A DNA stretch of 64,000 bases from an uncultured Candidatus Saccharibacteria bacterium (GCA_948614045.1 CAPFSK010000002.1:1-64000), one strand, 5' to 3'; numbered from the stretch's first letter, positions 7,632 to 17,285 are shown. The notes: generated from the letters alone by a model not told the origin. Program-made: numbers and translations.

Positions 7632-8267
7632 TTACAAATCAATGCTCTCACCGCTACTTAGTGGCGCAAATTCACCACCAGTTTCCTCGCAAGCTCGTCT
7701 TAGCCAGTTATTATAGACCCCATTCCCAAACTCCGAGAGCAGGGCATTATGTACCGGTAATACGATTTTTGGCCGCACGGCTTCAATATACGCCATACTC
7801 TCATTCACCTTGCACCATGGCGCCGCGCTCGGTACCAAGAGAACCTCTGGGCTGTCTATGTCCTCCGGTATATCAAACGAATCGCCCGGATTCACAATCA
7901 TCTCGTCGATGACGACGCCGATATTGTCGCAAGGCACTTCGCCATCAATAATTTCACTGTGGTCCTTCCCGAAAAATCTTAGCTCAAACCCGCCAAGGCT
8001 AACACTGTCACCTGCTTTTACGGCTGTCGCCTGGTCAAATTCCTCCACGGCATCCGCCACTGTCAAGATTTGCGCTTCTGGATTGCGGGCTAGAAGCGCA
8101 CTAACTCTTTCGGGTTGCAAATGATCGCCGTGCTTATGCGTTACAATAATTGCCACGACATTGTCCAGTTCCGGTAAAGGCGTAGTAAATTCTACCGGGT
8201 CGCAGACAACTTTTCGACCCTCTTTTTCGACAGCAATGCACGAATGGTCAAACTTAGTTAATTTCAT
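7632..8267 (-). CDS. MBL-fold metal-dependent hydrolase
   Basis: The metallo-beta-lactamase signature HKHGDH (about residues 40-45) follows a first strand with KFDHSCIAVE. The 211-aa length and the C-terminal ...KIVLPVHNALLS histidine fit the small YtkL/UPF0173-like branch of the superfamily. Expression is driven from the minus strand by TATAAT at 8285-8290 with an AAAGGAGGAAG ribosome site. The substrate is unknown; relatives include lactonases and RNA-processing enzymes, but the short length argues against an RNase J. Confidence 0.85.
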   Translation of the reverse strand: MKLTKFDHSCIAVEKEGRKVVCDPVEFTTPLPELDNVVAIIVTHKHGDHLQPERVSALLARNPEAQILTVADAVEEFDQATAVKAGDSVSLGGFELRFFGKDHSEIIDGEVPCDNIGVVIDEMIVNPGDSFDIPEDIDSPEVLLVPSAAPWCKVNESMAYIEAVRPKIVLPVHNALLSEFGNGVYNNWLRRACEETGGEFAPLSSGESIDL

Positions 8268-8363
8268 CTTCCTCCTTTTCCTCTATTATAGCATGTCCTG
8301 ATGTGCGGTTTTCTGCCATAAAATAATATTTATGCTATACTAGAGTAAAATTTAGGAGGAATT

Positions 8364-8984
8364 ATGGCGCATATTAAGCGTAAATACATTGATAGTCATT
8401 GGCTAGTATTCATTTTTCAGGGAGCAATTGCCTTATTATTTGGCTGTTTGACCCTTTTCACGTCCGATTCGACCTCGGCTGGACTTGTGCCGGTTATCGG
8501 AATTTTCCTCCTCGCGCTCGCTATTGTCGAGTTTGCTAATTCAATCTATCGCAGTTACAATCGCCAGGGATGGGCAGTTTCGACCGCAGTAGCGGTTTTT
8601 GACGCTCTATTTGGCGTCTTATTACTTTTTATGATTAATGAGGGTATGACTTGGCACCTCGTATTAATCGCGGCTTATACGTTACTCAGGGGCATTTTTG
8701 AGCTTGTAATTGGCTTCCGTACTACGGTTGACCCCACCGACCGCTTTATTTGGTGTCTCTGTGGCCTCTGTGGCCTTCTATTTGGCATCGTAATTTTCAA
8801 CTCGGGTCATCTGGCCAATGTCGATTTTGTGCGCTTTTTTGGGGCTTATATGATGATTCTCGGAGTATCTAGCTTGATTTATAGTATCCACAACCGCGAA
8901 CAACAGCGCGAAGACCGCATAGCTCGCTCTGAAGCGGCTCATAAGGCTAAAGTTTCTCAAAAATCCAAAAACTCCAAAAAATAG
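8364..8984 (+). CDS. HdeD/DUF308-like integral membrane protein
   Basis: A 206-aa protein with about six hydrophobic helices spread over residues 12-175 (for example WLVFIFQGAIALLFGCLTLF) and a basic cytoplasmic tail rich in Lys and Ser. The repeated pairs of helices with Gly and Asn-Arg at turns resemble the HdeD family, whose E. coli member is acid-stress related; the function in this organism is unknown. There is a -10 TATACT about 30 nt upstream and a TTAGGAGGAA ribosome site. Confidence 0.75.
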   Translation: MAHIKRKYIDSHWLVFIFQGAIALLFGCLTLFTSDSTSAGLVPVIGIFLLALAIVEFANSIYRSYNRQGWAVSTAVAVFDALFGVLLLFMINEGMTWHLVLIAAYTLLRGIFELVIGFRTTVDPTDRFIWCLCGLCGLLFGIVIFNSGHLANVDFVRFFGAYMMILGVSSLIYSIHNREQQREDRIARSEAAHKAKVSQKSKNSKK

Positions 8985-9047
8985 GTAGGCACGGCAGTTA
9001 TTTCTGAAAATATGTTATAATGAGGTTTCAAGGAGATACTTTTTACT

Positions 9048-9929
9048 ATGAAATACCGTAAACCTACTAAAGCAATTATCACCGATGCGGGATGCGCGAG
9101 TCGATTCTTGCCGATTACTAAGACCGTTCCGAAAGCTATGCTGCCGATTGGTGCGAAGCCGATTATGCAGCTCGTCGTCGAAGAGTGTGCGAATGCTGGT
9201 ATCGAAGAGATTATCATTGTCGCGACCGCTGAGGGAAAACCGATTTACGAAGATTACTTCTATAATGCCGCAACGAAGATCAAGAAACAGCTTGCGTCGC
9301 AAGGTAAGGATGATCGCTATGCGCCAATCGCTGACTTGATGGAGCTGCCGAAGATTGTTGTTATCGAACAAGATCCGTCTTATCCGTATGGGAACGGTTC
9401 ACCGATTGCTAGCGCGCGCAAGTTTATTGACGATGATGAGGCCTTCGTTGCTTTGTATTCGGACGATGTCGTTTTTGGCACATCGGATGTGAAGACTCTG
9501 ATTGAGGCCTATGAACGCAATCCTGAAGCCAAAGCGGTTATTATCGCCCAAAAAATGCCAACCGAGGTATTGAACAAATATGGTATTATTCGCCTCGCCG
9601 ATGAGGAGAGGATGACACTGCATAATATCGTCGAGAAGCCAAAAATTGAAGAGGCGCCGTCGAACTTGACTAGTTACGGGCGCTATTTGTTGACTCCGGA
9701 GGTATTCAAATATCTCGACCCGCGCAACACCGGGCTGGACAATGAACTTTGGACGGTCGATGCGATCACGCGTCTGGTTGAAGATGGTGACGTAATTGTC
9801 GAAAAGACTAGAGGCAAATGGCTTACGACCGGCGATCCGAAGAATTACTTCATGACTTTGTTGCAATATACCATGGACCACGAAGATTATGCTGACGACG
9901 TCAAACGTATGATTAACGAGCAATATTAA
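9048..9929 (+). CDS. galU: UTP-glucose-1-phosphate uridylyltransferase
   Basis: A nucleotidyltransferase converting glucose-1-P and UTP to UDP-glucose. It has the N-terminal substrate loop with RFLPITKTVPKAMLPIGAKP, then SDDVVFG (metal-binding Asp region) and VEKPKIEEAPSNL in the usual order; 293 aa is typical. One deviation: the usual GLGTR of the NTP loop reads GCASR, keeping the arginine. It is a single gene with TTATAAT at about 9013 and an AAGGAG ribosome site, followed 20 nt later by a small membrane-protein gene. Confidence 0.9.
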   Translation: MKYRKPTKAIITDAGCASRFLPITKTVPKAMLPIGAKPIMQLVVEECANAGIEEIIIVATAEGKPIYEDYFYNAATKIKKQLASQGKDDRYAPIADLMELPKIVVIEQDPSYPYGNGSPIASARKFIDDDEAFVALYSDDVVFGTSDVKTLIEAYERNPEAKAVIIAQKMPTEVLNKYGIIRLADEERMTLHNIVEKPKIEEAPSNLTSYGRYLLTPEVFKYLDPRNTGLDNELWTVDAITRLVEDGDVIVEKTRGKWLTTGDPKNYFMTLLQYTMDHEDYADDVKRMINEQY

Positions 9930-9949
9930 GAGTTACAATAGGAGGTAAA

Positions 9950-10399
9950 ATGAACGTAGCGGAATGGATTTTAGTAGTATTATTGTCGGTAACTTTGTTA
10001 ATTTTCTTGGTATCTGCCATTGTGTTAATTATCAAGCTGATTTTCTTGGCCGAAGAAGCGAAAAAAATCGTCCAAACTGGCCAGGGAATCGCAGCCAAAG
10101 CCGACGATATTATTGATAATGTCAAAGGTATGACCTCGGTTGGCGGGATTGTAAAAACTTTTGCAAACCGCGTCATGGAAAATCAGGAGCGTAGGTATGC
10201 CGAGGAAGACGCTGCGCGGGCTGCCGCGGCTGAGGAAATGGCAAAGGAGGCGGCTGCTGCTGAACGGGAGGCGCGGGCTGCTAGGGCTAAGGTCGCAGAC
10301 AGCGCATCCGCAGCAAGTCGTGCCAGCGCTAAGGTTAAGGCCGCTGCCAGCAAAGTAAAAAGTGCCGCCAGTAGCGCCGCGAAAGCTGCGAAGAAATAA
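9950..10399 (+). CDS. Small membrane-anchored Ala-rich coiled-coil protein
   Basis: One N-terminal membrane helix (residues 5-30, VLLSVTLLIFLVSAIVLIIK) is followed by a roughly 115-residue Ala/Lys/Glu-rich helix ending in repeats of KAAASKVKSAASS. The organisation resembles DUF948-type proteins; the lysine-alanine tail recalls histone-like or wall-associated segments. It has an AGGAGG ribosome site and lies 20 nt after galU, so the two are probably cotranscribed. The function is unknown. Confidence 0.75.
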   Translation: MNVAEWILVVLLSVTLLIFLVSAIVLIIKLIFLAEEAKKIVQTGQGIAAKADDIIDNVKGMTSVGGIVKTFANRVMENQERRYAEEDAARAAAAEEMAKEAAAAEREARAARAKVADSASAASRASAKVKAAASKVKSAASSAAKAAKK

Positions 10400-10423
10400 T
10401 AACTGGTCGGTAATCAGGCAGTA

Positions 10424-10457
10424 AAAAGAGCTCAGCAGCTACGCTGGGCTCTTTTAA
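10424..10457. terminator. Bidirectional terminator
   Basis: AAAAGAGCTCAGC pairs with GCTGGGCTCTTTT around a 6-nt loop. A-runs and T-runs on both sides let it serve both the galU unit and the convergent JAMM-like gene. Confidence 0.8.
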
Positions 10458-10462
10458 AGAAC

Positions 10463-11215
10463 TTACTTTTTCAATTTTGTCTCTTCGCAGACTATAGCAA
10501 ACGTCGGCATTGGCATTGGCACTATAACCTCGAAATCCCAGCCTGAGTATGCTGCTACTTGTAAGCAGAAATTAAAACTTGCATCCGACGCCGAGTAACC
10601 CCTATAGAACTTTCGACCCATTCGCCGTATTACTCTGGAATCTACGCGAAATCCGTTTGACGCATCCATGGCATAGCAGAAAGACGACGTGACTACGATT
10701 GATTTATCGCAAACTCCATTCGCCAGATACATCAGGTCTTCTGGAGAAAAAGCAATCGGTTCGTCCCCCGGATGATTATGCACCATAACTCCGCCCGGAT
10801 TCTGCAATATTAAATGAAGGTCATCCTTGCTCACGGTCGTTATTGTCGGGCAGTTGATCGTCGATTCGCAAATTTTCCGCTCATCTTTGGTAAAGAAGGC
10901 GACGTATTCGACCTTCTCGTTGCGGAGATTCATCATGACCTCCGGAATAGTATCGCCATGGTTTGTAGCCACTGGCTCACCCCATTCCTCCAAAATAAGC
11001 GCATGTCGTCGCTGCTGTTTGGTGTCCTGAATTTTAGACAATTCAAACCTGAGCCGCACGAGCATGGTAATAGCCATTAGTATAAATAATACTTTCATGG
11101 CTATTGAGTTTAGCGTAAAGGCTAAACTCAAATCGGCTATAAGAGTTCCTGCGTAAATACCGGCCGATAAATAATTGAAAAATTGACAGGTTGCATAAAT
11201 TTTTGAGTTCTGCAT
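10463..11215 (-). CDS. Membrane-anchored JAMM/RadC-like protein 1
   Basis: Two N-terminal membrane helices (about 12-36 and 38-56) precede a soluble domain with VHNHPGDEPIAFSPED (145-160). This is the H-x-H...S-x2-D zinc pattern of the JAMM/MPN fold as used in RadC, with one extra residue between the HxH and the Ser. It shares HGDT...EVM...FFT-type sequence with the protein at 39680, so the two are paralogues. A metalloprotease or related zinc hydrolase role is inferred; no substrate is suggested. The gene has a TTGACT-17-TACAAT promoter at 11266-11294 (minus), a TAGGC/GCCTA leader hairpin and an AGGGGGA ribosome site. Confidence 0.7.
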   Translation of the reverse strand: MQNSKIYATCQFFNYLSAGIYAGTLIADLSLAFTLNSIAMKVLFILMAITMLVRLRFELSKIQDTKQQRRHALILEEWGEPVATNHGDTIPEVMMNLRNEKVEYVAFFTKDERKICESTINCPTITTVSKDDLHLILQNPGGVMVHNHPGDEPIAFSPEDLMYLANGVCDKSIVVTSSFCYAMDASNGFRVDSRVIRRMGRKFYRGYSASDASFNFCLQVAAYSGWDFEVIVPMPMPTFAIVCEETKLKK

Positions 11216-11265
11216 TTTTATCCCCCTAAATTGTAAAAGTATTCTAGGCCATAGCCTATCTTACT

Positions 11266-11294
11266 ATTGTAGCACACATCGCCAAAAAAGTCAA
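11266..11294 (-). promoter_or_regulatory. Promoter of the JAMM-like gene
   Basis: On the minus strand, TTGACT (11294-11289) and TACAAT (11271-11266) are 17 bp apart. Confidence 0.75.
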
Positions 11295-11333
11295 GTATAA
11301 CACCTTAAGTATTTTCTGTGCTATAATTGAACC

Positions 11334-14300
11334 ATGACGGAGGTAACCAAAGATTCTGAACCGCTAAAGCCTAGTGATTTCGTTCATCTACATAATCATA
11401 CCCACTATTCTTTGCTCGATGGTCTGACGAAGATTCCGGAGCTTGTCGATTTTGTCAAGTCGCAAGGTATGGAAGGTGTCGCCGTGACCGATCACGGTAC
11501 GATGAGCGGCCTCGTCGAGCTCTATAAGACCTGTAATGACGCTGGTATTAAGCCAGTGCTGGGGCTCGAAGCTTACGTTGCCGCACGCGGGCGCGAAGAT
11601 CGCGACCCGGCGCACGACAAGCAGCGCTTCCATATCACTCTGCTTGCGATGAATAATGAAGGTTTTGAAAATCTTTGTCGCCTGATGACCGAAGCCGAAA
11701 TTCATGGTAAATACTACAAGCCTCGTATCGACCACGAAATCATGGAGCAATATAGCGAGGGGATTATCTGCCTTAGCGGCTGTGCCGGGTCGGAAATTTC
11801 TGAGGCGATTCGCGCGCATGATGAGAAAAAGACCATGGAACTCGTCGAATGGTATCACAAGATCTACGGTGACCGGTTCTATCTTGAGATGCAGGACCAC
11901 GGTCATCCTGATTCACCTACGCACTGGGAAGTCCAGAATGACATCAACGTTAAACTGCAAGAAATTTCTAAGCAGACTGGAATTCCGCTTGTCGTGACTT
12001 GCGACGCGCACTATTTGCATCACGAGGATCAAGATGCGCACGAAGTCCTGCTCTGTGTCGGTACGGCCGCTAATCTTTCGAGTACGAACCGTATGACGTT
12101 GAAGGACTTCGAGCTGCATGTTATCCCGCCGACTGATATTATTGAGCGCTGGGGTAAGGATTTTCCTGAAGCGATTCGTAATACTCGGCGCATTGCCGAT
12201 CGTTGTAATGTTGATTTGCAGCTTGGGCGGATTCTGATTCCGAAGTTTCCGGTACCGGACGGCAGTAGCGAAAAAGAGTATTTGGATAAACTAGTCTTCC
12301 AGGGTCTAGTATATCGCTATGGCGGTAAAACCCTTGAAGAGGCCGAACAGATTAGCGTTCCAGAGTGTCGAAAAATTCTTGAAGAAATAGACCAGTCGGA
12401 GGCACGCCAAGAGGAGAAACTAAAAATTTTGCCGCGAATTGATTATGAGCTTGGCGTCGTCGACAAAATGGGGTACAACGGCTATTTCTTGATTGTCCAG
12501 GATTTCATTAACTGGGGTAAGAGCCAGCGTATTGTTTATGGTCCAGGGCGCGGTAGTGCTGCTGGTAGTATTTTGGCATACGCCCTGAGGATTACTGAGC
12601 TTGACCCATTGAAGTACGACTTGCTCTTCGAGCGTTTCTTGAATCCGGACCGTATTAGCATGCCGGATATTGATACCGACATCCAAGACACGCGCCGCGA
12701 CGAAGTGATTCAATACTGTACTGATAAGTATGGAGAAGGCAGAGTTGGCAATATCGTGACCTTTGGTAAAATGATGGGGAAGATGGCGGTGCGCGATGTT
12801 GCTCGTGTCATGGAAGTTCCGTACGCCGAAGCTGACCACCTTGCGAAGCTCGTGCCTGATCCAGAGCAGGGACACCACGTGCCGATTGGCCGTGCGATAA
12901 AAGAAGTACCAGATTTGGCGCGCGAGTATCAGAGTAATCCTATCTCGCATGAGGTCTTGGATTTTGCTGAACGCCTAGAAGGCACGATTCGCAGCCACGG
13001 TGTACACGCCTGTGGCGTCGTGATTGCGCCGGATGATCTCGTGAAATTCTTGCCAATGGAGGTTAGCGCAAAGGGGCCGCTCACGACGCAGTATCCTGGT
13101 CCGCAGATTGAGGAGCTGGGGCTACTCAAGATGGACTTTTTGGGGTTGAGTAACCTTAGCGTAATCAATAATGCGCTGCGGATGATTCGCAAAGTTTATC
13201 ATGAAGATATTGATATGTACGGATTGCCGCTAGATGATGAGAAGACTTATGAGCTATTGCAACGTGCTGAGACGACGGGCGTCTTCCAGTTGGAATCTGC
13301 CGGCATGAAGCGCTACTTGCGCGACCTCAAGGCCAACCGTTTTGAGGATATCATCGCTATGGTCGCCCTGTATCGTCCGGGGCCAATGCAGTTTATCGAT
13401 AGCTTCATTCGCCGCAAGCATGGCAAAGAACCGATTACTTATTTGCACCCGGGGCTAGAAAACTCTTTGAAAGATACTTATGGCATCATGATTTACCAGG
13501 AGCAGTTCATGCAGATTTCGCGCGAATGGTGTGGCTTTACTGGTGGCCAAGCTGACACCTTGAGGAAAGCGGTCGGTAAGAAAAAGGTTGACCTCATGAA
13601 CAAGGTAAAGCCAGAGTTCATTCAGGGCGCAATCAAGGTCGGCGGAGCGACTGAGGCTATCGCCGAGCAGTTCTGGACTGAGCTACTTGACTTCGCGAAC
13701 TACTGTTTCAACAAATCCCACGCTGCGTGTTATGGTCTAGTGGCGTACTGGACCGCGTATCTGAAGGCGCATTATCCGGATGCTTTCATGGCTGCGCTCA
13801 TGACGGCGGATATGCGTTCGACTGACCGCTTGGCGATTGAGATTACGGAGTGTAAGCGCATGGGTATTCCGGTACTTGGACCGGATATCAATGAATCGTA
13901 TGGCGATTTCGGTATTGTCGGTACGGAGAGAAAAATTCGTTTTGGTCTGAGTGGTATTAAGAACATGGGCAAGGCGCTAGTCGAGGAATTTGTTATCCCG
14001 GAGCGCGACAAAAACGGTCCGTTTACTAGCGTTTGTGACTTCGCTTCTCGAGTTAGTTCGACGAAATTTAATAAAAAGTCTTGGGAAGCCGCGATCAAGA
14101 CTGGAGCGTTTGATAGCTTTGGTGATCGGAGCGATTTGCTATTTAATTTGGAAAATGTTCAAGCGTACGGCGCGAAGCGCCAAAAAGACGCCGCTAGCGG
14201 CCAAACTGATTTGTTCGGTGCGCTTGGCGACGCTGGAGCTGTACCGGAGCCAGAGATTAAACCTGCGCCGAGCAAATATCCCGAAAAAGAGCAACTGCTT

Positions 14301-15125
14301 TGGGAGCGGGATCTTATGGGGCTGTATATTTCGAGCCATCCGCTAGATCGTTACGAGACGTATTTCGAGGAGCAGACGCATGGCTATGATCTAGTGACGG
14401 CCGAGAATGATGGTAAGCAATTGGTTATCGGTGGCATTATTAGTGCGGTACGCACGATTTTGACTAAGAGTGGCACGCGTATGGCGTTCGTCAAACTTGA
14501 GAATAAAATCGCCGAGCAAGAAGTCATTATTTTCCCGAACCTGTACGAAGAGGTTGGAGCGAAGCTCGAGCAAGATAATGTCGTGAAGATTTCTGGGCGT
14601 GTGAACGCCAAGGATAAAGACGGTAATGTCACGAATGAGGTGAAAATTATTGCTGATACAGTCGAGATTGTGCCGGATACGGTACTCGAAACGTACCAGT
14701 CGACCGGGCAGAAGTTACCGGTACCGAAGGAGGCCGCTCCGCGCCCAGCGAGGCGCAGTCGCGCAAGTAATGTTGGCGGTGGTGGATACCGGCGCAGCGG
14801 CGGGGTGGTAGCTGCCGGAGGCAATAATGGAGGAGATGGTACGCAGGCAAAGGCTGAGGAAGAGGTGCATCGCGTCATTACTCCGCCGAAAGACACGCGT
14901 GGCGAGAAGTTGTATGTGCTAATTCAGGACGCCGAGAATGTCGAGATGCTGAGCGAAGTTAGAAGGCTTTGTGAGCTCAATCCGGGTGTTCAGGAAATTA
15001 TCATGGTATTGAAAGATGAGAAAGGGAAGCGCCCGCTCAAGTTGCCATTCAAGGTTGACGTTAGTGATGAGCTGACGAAGCCGTTGGCAGAGTTATTGGG
15101 GGATGGCTGCGTGAAAGTGCAGTAG
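11334..15125 (+). CDS. dnaE: DNA polymerase III subunit alpha
   Basis: The replicative polymerase. The N-terminal PHP domain starts with HLHNHTHYSLLDG (about 18-30). The palm carries PDIDTDI with catalytic aspartates at about 445, 447 and 449. The helix-hairpin-helix and beta-binding regions follow, and an OB-fold (QLVIGGIIS) starts near residue 1025. At 1263 aa it is slightly longer than usual because of a glycine-rich linker (about 1140-1168) before the last domain. TATAAT (11322-11327) lies 6 nt before the ATG, so the mRNA is probably leaderless. PHP metal ligands look kept, which in other bacteria allows intrinsic proofreading (inference). Confidence 0.97.
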   Translation: MTEVTKDSEPLKPSDFVHLHNHTHYSLLDGLTKIPELVDFVKSQGMEGVAVTDHGTMSGLVELYKTCNDAGIKPVLGLEAYVAARGREDRDPAHDKQRFHITLLAMNNEGFENLCRLMTEAEIHGKYYKPRIDHEIMEQYSEGIICLSGCAGSEISEAIRAHDEKKTMELVEWYHKIYGDRFYLEMQDHGHPDSPTHWEVQNDINVKLQEISKQTGIPLVVTCDAHYLHHEDQDAHEVLLCVGTAANLSSTNRMTLKDFELHVIPPTDIIERWGKDFPEAIRNTRRIADRCNVDLQLGRILIPKFPVPDGSSEKEYLDKLVFQGLVYRYGGKTLEEAEQISVPECRKILEEIDQSEARQEEKLKILPRIDYELGVVDKMGYNGYFLIVQDFINWGKSQRIVYGPGRGSAAGSILAYALRITELDPLKYDLLFERFLNPDRISMPDIDTDIQDTRRDEVIQYCTDKYGEGRVGNIVTFGKMMGKMAVRDVARVMEVPYAEADHLAKLVPDPEQGHHVPIGRAIKEVPDLAREYQSNPISHEVLDFAERLEGTIRSHGVHACGVVIAPDDLVKFLPMEVSAKGPLTTQYPGPQIEELGLLKMDFLGLSNLSVINNALRMIRKVYHEDIDMYGLPLDDEKTYELLQRAETTGVFQLESAGMKRYLRDLKANRFEDIIAMVALYRPGPMQFIDSFIRRKHGKEPITYLHPGLENSLKDTYGIMIYQEQFMQISREWCGFTGGQADTLRKAVGKKKVDLMNKVKPEFIQGAIKVGGATEAIAEQFWTELLDFANYCFNKSHAACYGLVAYWTAYLKAHYPDAFMAALMTADMRSTDRLAIEITECKRMGIPVLGPDINESYGDFGIVGTERKIRFGLSGIKNMGKALVEEFVIPERDKNGPFTSVCDFASRVSSTKFNKKSWEAAIKTGAFDSFGDRSDLLFNLENVQAYGAKRQKDAASGQTDLFGALGDAGAVPEPEIKPAPSKYPEKEQLLWERDLMGLYISSHPLDRYETYFEEQTHGYDLVTAENDGKQLVIGGIISAVRTILTKSGTRMAFVKLENKIAEQEVIIFPNLYEEVGAKLEQDNVVKISGRVNAKDKDGNVTNEVKIIADTVEIVPDTVLETYQSTGQKLPVPKEAAPRPARRSRASNVGGGGYRRSGGVVAAGGNNGGDGTQAKAEEEVHRVITPPKDTRGEKLYVLIQDAENVEMLSEVRRLCELNPGVQEIIMVLKDEKGKRPLKLPFKVDVSDELTKPLAELLGDGCVKVQ

Positions 15126-15207
15126 GTGGGTGCGGTTCTGAGCGAAGAAAATGCTTGCATTCTCTCCCAAAATGACGCCCGGCAGCAAGCTTTTTGTGTT
15201 AAAACGC

Positions 15208-15236
15208 TTGACTTTTTCGATAAAGTATGCTACAAT
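15208..15236 (+). promoter_or_regulatory. Promoter of the 15357 orphan gene
   Basis: TTGACT (15208-15213), 17 bp, TACAAT (15231-15236). Confidence 0.8.
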
Positions 15237-15356
15237 GAAAACATAAGACGAAACTATATGTTTGCGCCACAGGTTTTTCATGTACTTAAGGCGTAAATAA
15301 GAGCCTTAAGTATTTTACGAATTTGTGGTGCTAGATTTTAGAAATGGAGGGATTCT
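15237..15356 (+). promoter_or_regulatory. Long structured 5' leader, copy 1
   Basis: From the -10 to the ATG this is 126 nt and differs from the leader at 29215-29334 at only two positions. It folds as an outer stem GCGCCACA (15264-15271) with TGTGGTGC (15324-15331, one G-U pair) around a perfect hairpin ACTTAAGGC (15284-15292) / GCCTTAAGT (15303-15311), leaving GGAGGG free before the start. A regulatory leader is inferred; I do not recognise the class. Confidence 0.7.
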
Positions 15357-15944
15357 ATGTTTAAGGAATACGAGGTTACTGTTGATCTTGATAATGACGC
15401 GTGCCCATTTGTCATCACTAATATCCCGGTATGTTTAAGATATTATGATGACCAACTGACGGAAGATGAAATTGAGGGTAAACCTTTGCGTATCTTAAAG
15501 GCCGACCAGGAATTTTGGAATAATTTAGGGTCTGGATGGCTGGATGCACAAATTGGCTCAGAAATCATTAAAGCATTGCGAGGAGAAGAGAGTAACTGGA
15601 AGCTTGTACGTTGCATCTTCCGCAAAAGAGTAGCGCAGTTATGGCTAGTTAATCCTAAAACATATCGTCGGGATGGCTATATTTTAGCTGAAGACTATGT
15701 CGATGAACTTAACACGGGCCGTACAATTGCTTATATAGAGCCAAAATACGGAACTGCTAATTGGAGTGTCGGGGTTACGCGCAAGACAAAAGTCTATCGT
15801 TCATACGATATTCGACTCACCAGCAGCCGTCTCGTTTTTTCCGAGCAGGATAATAAGGGTTACTATCGCTGCAGTGAATTGGATTTCAATGACAATAATA
15901 CTGACGGACGCTACCTCATGAAGGTCAAAGAAAATTATTTTTAG
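15357..15944 (+). CDS. Orphan hypothetical protein, 195 aa
   Basis: I do not recognise this protein. It is soluble and acidic at the N-terminus with alternating beta-type segments (CPFVITNIPVCLRYYDD, LVRCIFRKRVAQLWLV), no signal peptide, no membrane segment and no known catalytic motif. It is a single gene with a strong promoter, the 120-nt leader, a TGGAGGGA ribosome site and a terminator. The protein at 29335 has almost the same leader but no visible sequence similarity. The 3' UTR begins with AGCACCACAAA, complementary to the leader's TTTGTGGTGCT. Confidence 0.7.
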   Translation: MFKEYEVTVDLDNDACPFVITNIPVCLRYYDDQLTEDEIEGKPLRILKADQEFWNNLGSGWLDAQIGSEIIKALRGEESNWKLVRCIFRKRVAQLWLVNPKTYRRDGYILAEDYVDELNTGRTIAYIEPKYGTANWSVGVTRKTKVYRSYDIRLTSSRLVFSEQDNKGYYRCSELDFNDNNTDGRYLMKVKENYF

Positions 15945-15950
15945 CACCAC

Positions 15951-15986
15951 AAAAATCCCGCTCGCCTACGCGAACGGGATTTTTTA
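15951..15986. terminator. Bidirectional terminator between the orphan gene and eno
   Basis: AAAAATCCCG and CGGGATTTTTT flank an inner TCGC/GCGA hairpin. Both genes converge here. Confidence 0.8.
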
Positions 15987-15998
15987 CGCGTGCTTTCT

Positions 15999-17285
15999 TT
16001 ACGCCATCAACTTCGCATTAAACTTCAGTTCTGGCTCCGCCTCGGCGATGCGCATTAGCTCATTGTATTTCGCAATCCGCTCTGACCGTGACATCGAACC
16101 GGTCTTAATCTGACCAGTACCTAGACCAACCGCGAGATGTGCAATGCTTGTGTCTTCGGTCTCACCCGACCGGTGCGACATGACTGTGCGGTAACCCGCC
16201 TTCTTCGCCATCATTACCGCCGCAATCGTCTCGCTCACGCTGCCGATTTGGTTTGGCTTAATCAAAATCGCATTCGCTGCCTTCTCCTTGATACCGCGCT
16301 CCAGCAACTTCACGTTCGTCACGAACAGATCATCACCGACCAGCTGAATCTTATCGCCTAGCGTCTCGGTCAACACTTTCCAGCCTTCCCAGTCATTTTC
16401 ATCTAGACCATCCTCAATCGACACGACCGGATAATTCTCGATAATCCACTTGTACCAATCTACCATGTCTGCCGAGGTCTTCCAACTACCATCAGTCTTC
16501 AGCTCGTAGTGATCTTTATTCCAGAATTCGCTCGCCGCGACGTCCATCGCCATCGCGATATCCTTACCTGGCTCATACCCCGCCGCCTTTACGGCCTCAG
16601 TGATACATTCCAGCGGCTCATTATTACCTTCGCGCACTTTTGGTCCATAGCCGCCTTCGTCGCCAACCGTGACCGGATAGTCGCGCTCTTTCAAAACTTT
16701 CTTCAAGGCATGGAACACCTCAGCACCCATCCGCACTGCCTCTTCCATCGTCCCCGCACCTTTCGGAATAATCATATACTCCTGAAAATCCGTCGCCCAA
16801 TCTGCATGCGCGCCGCCATTCATGACGTTCATCATCGGCATCGGCAAGCACATCTCACTAGTCGTACCGGCGAGCGCCGCAATATAGCGATAAAATGGCA
16901 AACCTTGCGCCTTGGCCGCCGCCTTTGCTACTGCGAGCGAGACCGCCAAAATCGCGTTTGCACCCAGTTTTTCTTTATTGTCGGTCCCGTCAAGCTCCAA
17001 CATGAGCTGATCAACTTGCTCCTGATCGGCGGAATTTCCGATTAGGAGGTCGTGGATTTCATGATTTACATTCCAGACCGCTTTCGAGACACCCTTGCCG
17101 CCATAGCGACTCGCATCACCATCGCGCAACTCCAACGCCTCACCGGCGCCAGTCGATGCACCAGACGGCACGATCGCACGTCCTACAGAACCATTTGACA
17201 AAAATACATCCGCCTCCACGGTCGGATTGCCTCGGCTATCGAGTACCTGCCGAGCTTTGATCTCTTTAATCGTAAAACTATTCAT
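15999..17285 (-). CDS. eno: Enolase (phosphopyruvate hydratase)
   Basis: Interconverts 2-phosphoglycerate and phosphoenolpyruvate. It contains ARQVLDSRGNPTVE at the N-terminus, GDEGGY, the metal ligand region SIEDGLDE, GDDLFVTN, KPNQIGS and SHRSGETED, ending with MSRSERIAKYNELMRI. I set the start at the ATG at 17285 (428 aa): the minus-strand -10 TATAAT is at 17297-17292, and a GTG at 17291 would directly abut it, whereas 17285 has the same 6-nt spacing as other leaderless genes here. It is a single-gene unit. Confidence 0.95.
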   Translation of the reverse strand: MNSFTIKEIKARQVLDSRGNPTVEADVFLSNGSVGRAIVPSGASTGAGEALELRDGDASRYGGKGVSKAVWNVNHEIHDLLIGNSADQEQVDQLMLELDGTDNKEKLGANAILAVSLAVAKAAAKAQGLPFYRYIAALAGTTSEMCLPMPMMNVMNGGAHADWATDFQEYMIIPKGAGTMEEAVRMGAEVFHALKKVLKERDYPVTVGDEGGYGPKVREGNNEPLECITEAVKAAGYEPGKDIAMAMDVAASEFWNKDHYELKTDGSWKTSADMVDWYKWIIENYPVVSIEDGLDENDWEGWKVLTETLGDKIQLVGDDLFVTNVKLLERGIKEKAANAILIKPNQIGSVSETIAAVMMAKKAGYRTVMSHRSGETEDTSIAHLAVGLGTGQIKTGSMSRSERIAKYNELMRIAEAEPELKFNAKLMA

